The notes under the pieces were generated by a model. That model had not been told where the DNA came from and made no database searches. It was given only the letters and a program-made list of their open reading frames with translations. Positions 63,983 to 64,000 of a DNA stretch of 64,000 nt are shown piece after piece. Positions within the stretch are counted from its first letter, which is position 1. Every line of letters begins with the position of its first letter. This DNA is from Sulfitobacter marinus (GTDB lineage Bacteria; Pseudomonadota; Alphaproteobacteria; Rhodobacterales; Rhodobacteraceae), in NCBI RefSeq assembly GCF_900116285.1, contig NZ_FPAJ01000003.1:434001-498000 (forward strand), read 5' to 3'. The position numbers and the translations under genes were made by a program.

Positions 63983-64000
63983 CGGCTGGCGTCGATCATA
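63979..64000 (+). CDS. Start of a probable DUF1365 family gene (cut by the window end)
   Basis: A GTG at 63979 overlaps the TGA of the FAD oxidoreductase (GTGA) and reads MTAGVDH to the end of the window. This resembles the usual beginning of DUF1365 proteins, and the gene order fits. Only seven codons are visible, so the call depends mainly on context. Confidence 0.4.

Noticed and set aside
1-64000. tRNA or rRNA genes, CRISPR arrays, prophage or intact insertion sequences
   Set aside because: Reading the intergenic gaps showed no T-loop/anticodon pattern, no regularly spaced direct repeats, and no transposase, integrase or phage structural genes.

Overview
The window is ordinary chromosomal DNA from a marine alphaproteobacterium of the family Rhodobacteraceae (Roseobacter group, close to Loktanella, Octadecabacter or Sulfitobacter in character). 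This rests on the moderately high GC content, on neighbourhoods I associate with that family (rbfA/truB/rpsO/pnp, rsmB/heparinase/purH/lspA/bamF/M16 pair, deoC/ALDH16), and on many GcvT-type oxidases. The genus is inference. I see no rRNA or tRNA gene, CRISPR array, phage, or intact insertion sequence.

Layout. 0-10 kb: 3' end of an OmpR-family regulator, a candidate small RNA, xth, a YbbN-like thioredoxin, a Lon-N protein and Trm112 protein, a UbiH-type hydroxylase (minus), an amidase, a DapC-like aminotransferase and ftsK. 10-16.7 kb: lolA, a lytic transglycosylase lipoprotein, an AEC transporter, hspQ, gamma-glutamyltransferase, a STAS/RsbW-type partner-switching pair and a thiolase. 16.7-25.7 kb: free methionine-R-sulfoxide reductase, then a tightly packed same-strand run: XRE-cupin regulator, LysE exporter, GFA protein, GcvT-fused FAD oxidase, homocysteine methyltransferase, second GcvT-fused oxidase, RarD. 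This looks like a self-regulated unit for catabolism of an N-methylated compound with methyl capture on homocysteine.

25.7-31.7 kb: NTF2-like protein, RluA-type pseudouridine synthase, an aldehyde dehydrogenase divergent from a 1-Cys peroxiredoxin, and a small surface-polysaccharide cluster (GT2, rhamnan-F type, and a decayed FkbM methyltransferase). 31.8-39 kb (minus): the conserved rbfA-truB-rpsO-pnp series, interrupted by a phosphodiester glycosidase, a DUF1643 gene, an RTX-repeat protein and a GNAT enzyme. 39-49.4 kb: dapB, a small secreted protein, DUF1674, rsmB, heparinase II/III, purH, lspA, bamF and an active/inactive pair of M16 peptidases.

49.5-53 kb (minus): deoC followed by a two-domain ALDH16, a deoxyribose route that ends with acetaldehyde oxidation. 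53-59.4 kb: a urate catabolic locus with uraH divergent from a PuuE-UraD fusion, ureidoglycine aminohydrolase, ureidoglycolate lyase, an NCS2 permease and cytochrome-fused urate hydroxylase PuuD. Only allantoate amidohydrolase is missing for conversion of urate to glyoxylate. A 510-base divergent region inside this locus holds a well-formed RNA-like hairpin element. 59.4-64 kb: mutL, rmuC, an FAD-dependent amine-oxidase-like protein and the first codons of a probable DUF1365 gene.

Two families of short intergenic repeats recur across the window. Long open frames antisense to pnp, purH, the oxidases and the peptidases are shadows of GC-rich coding and were left out.
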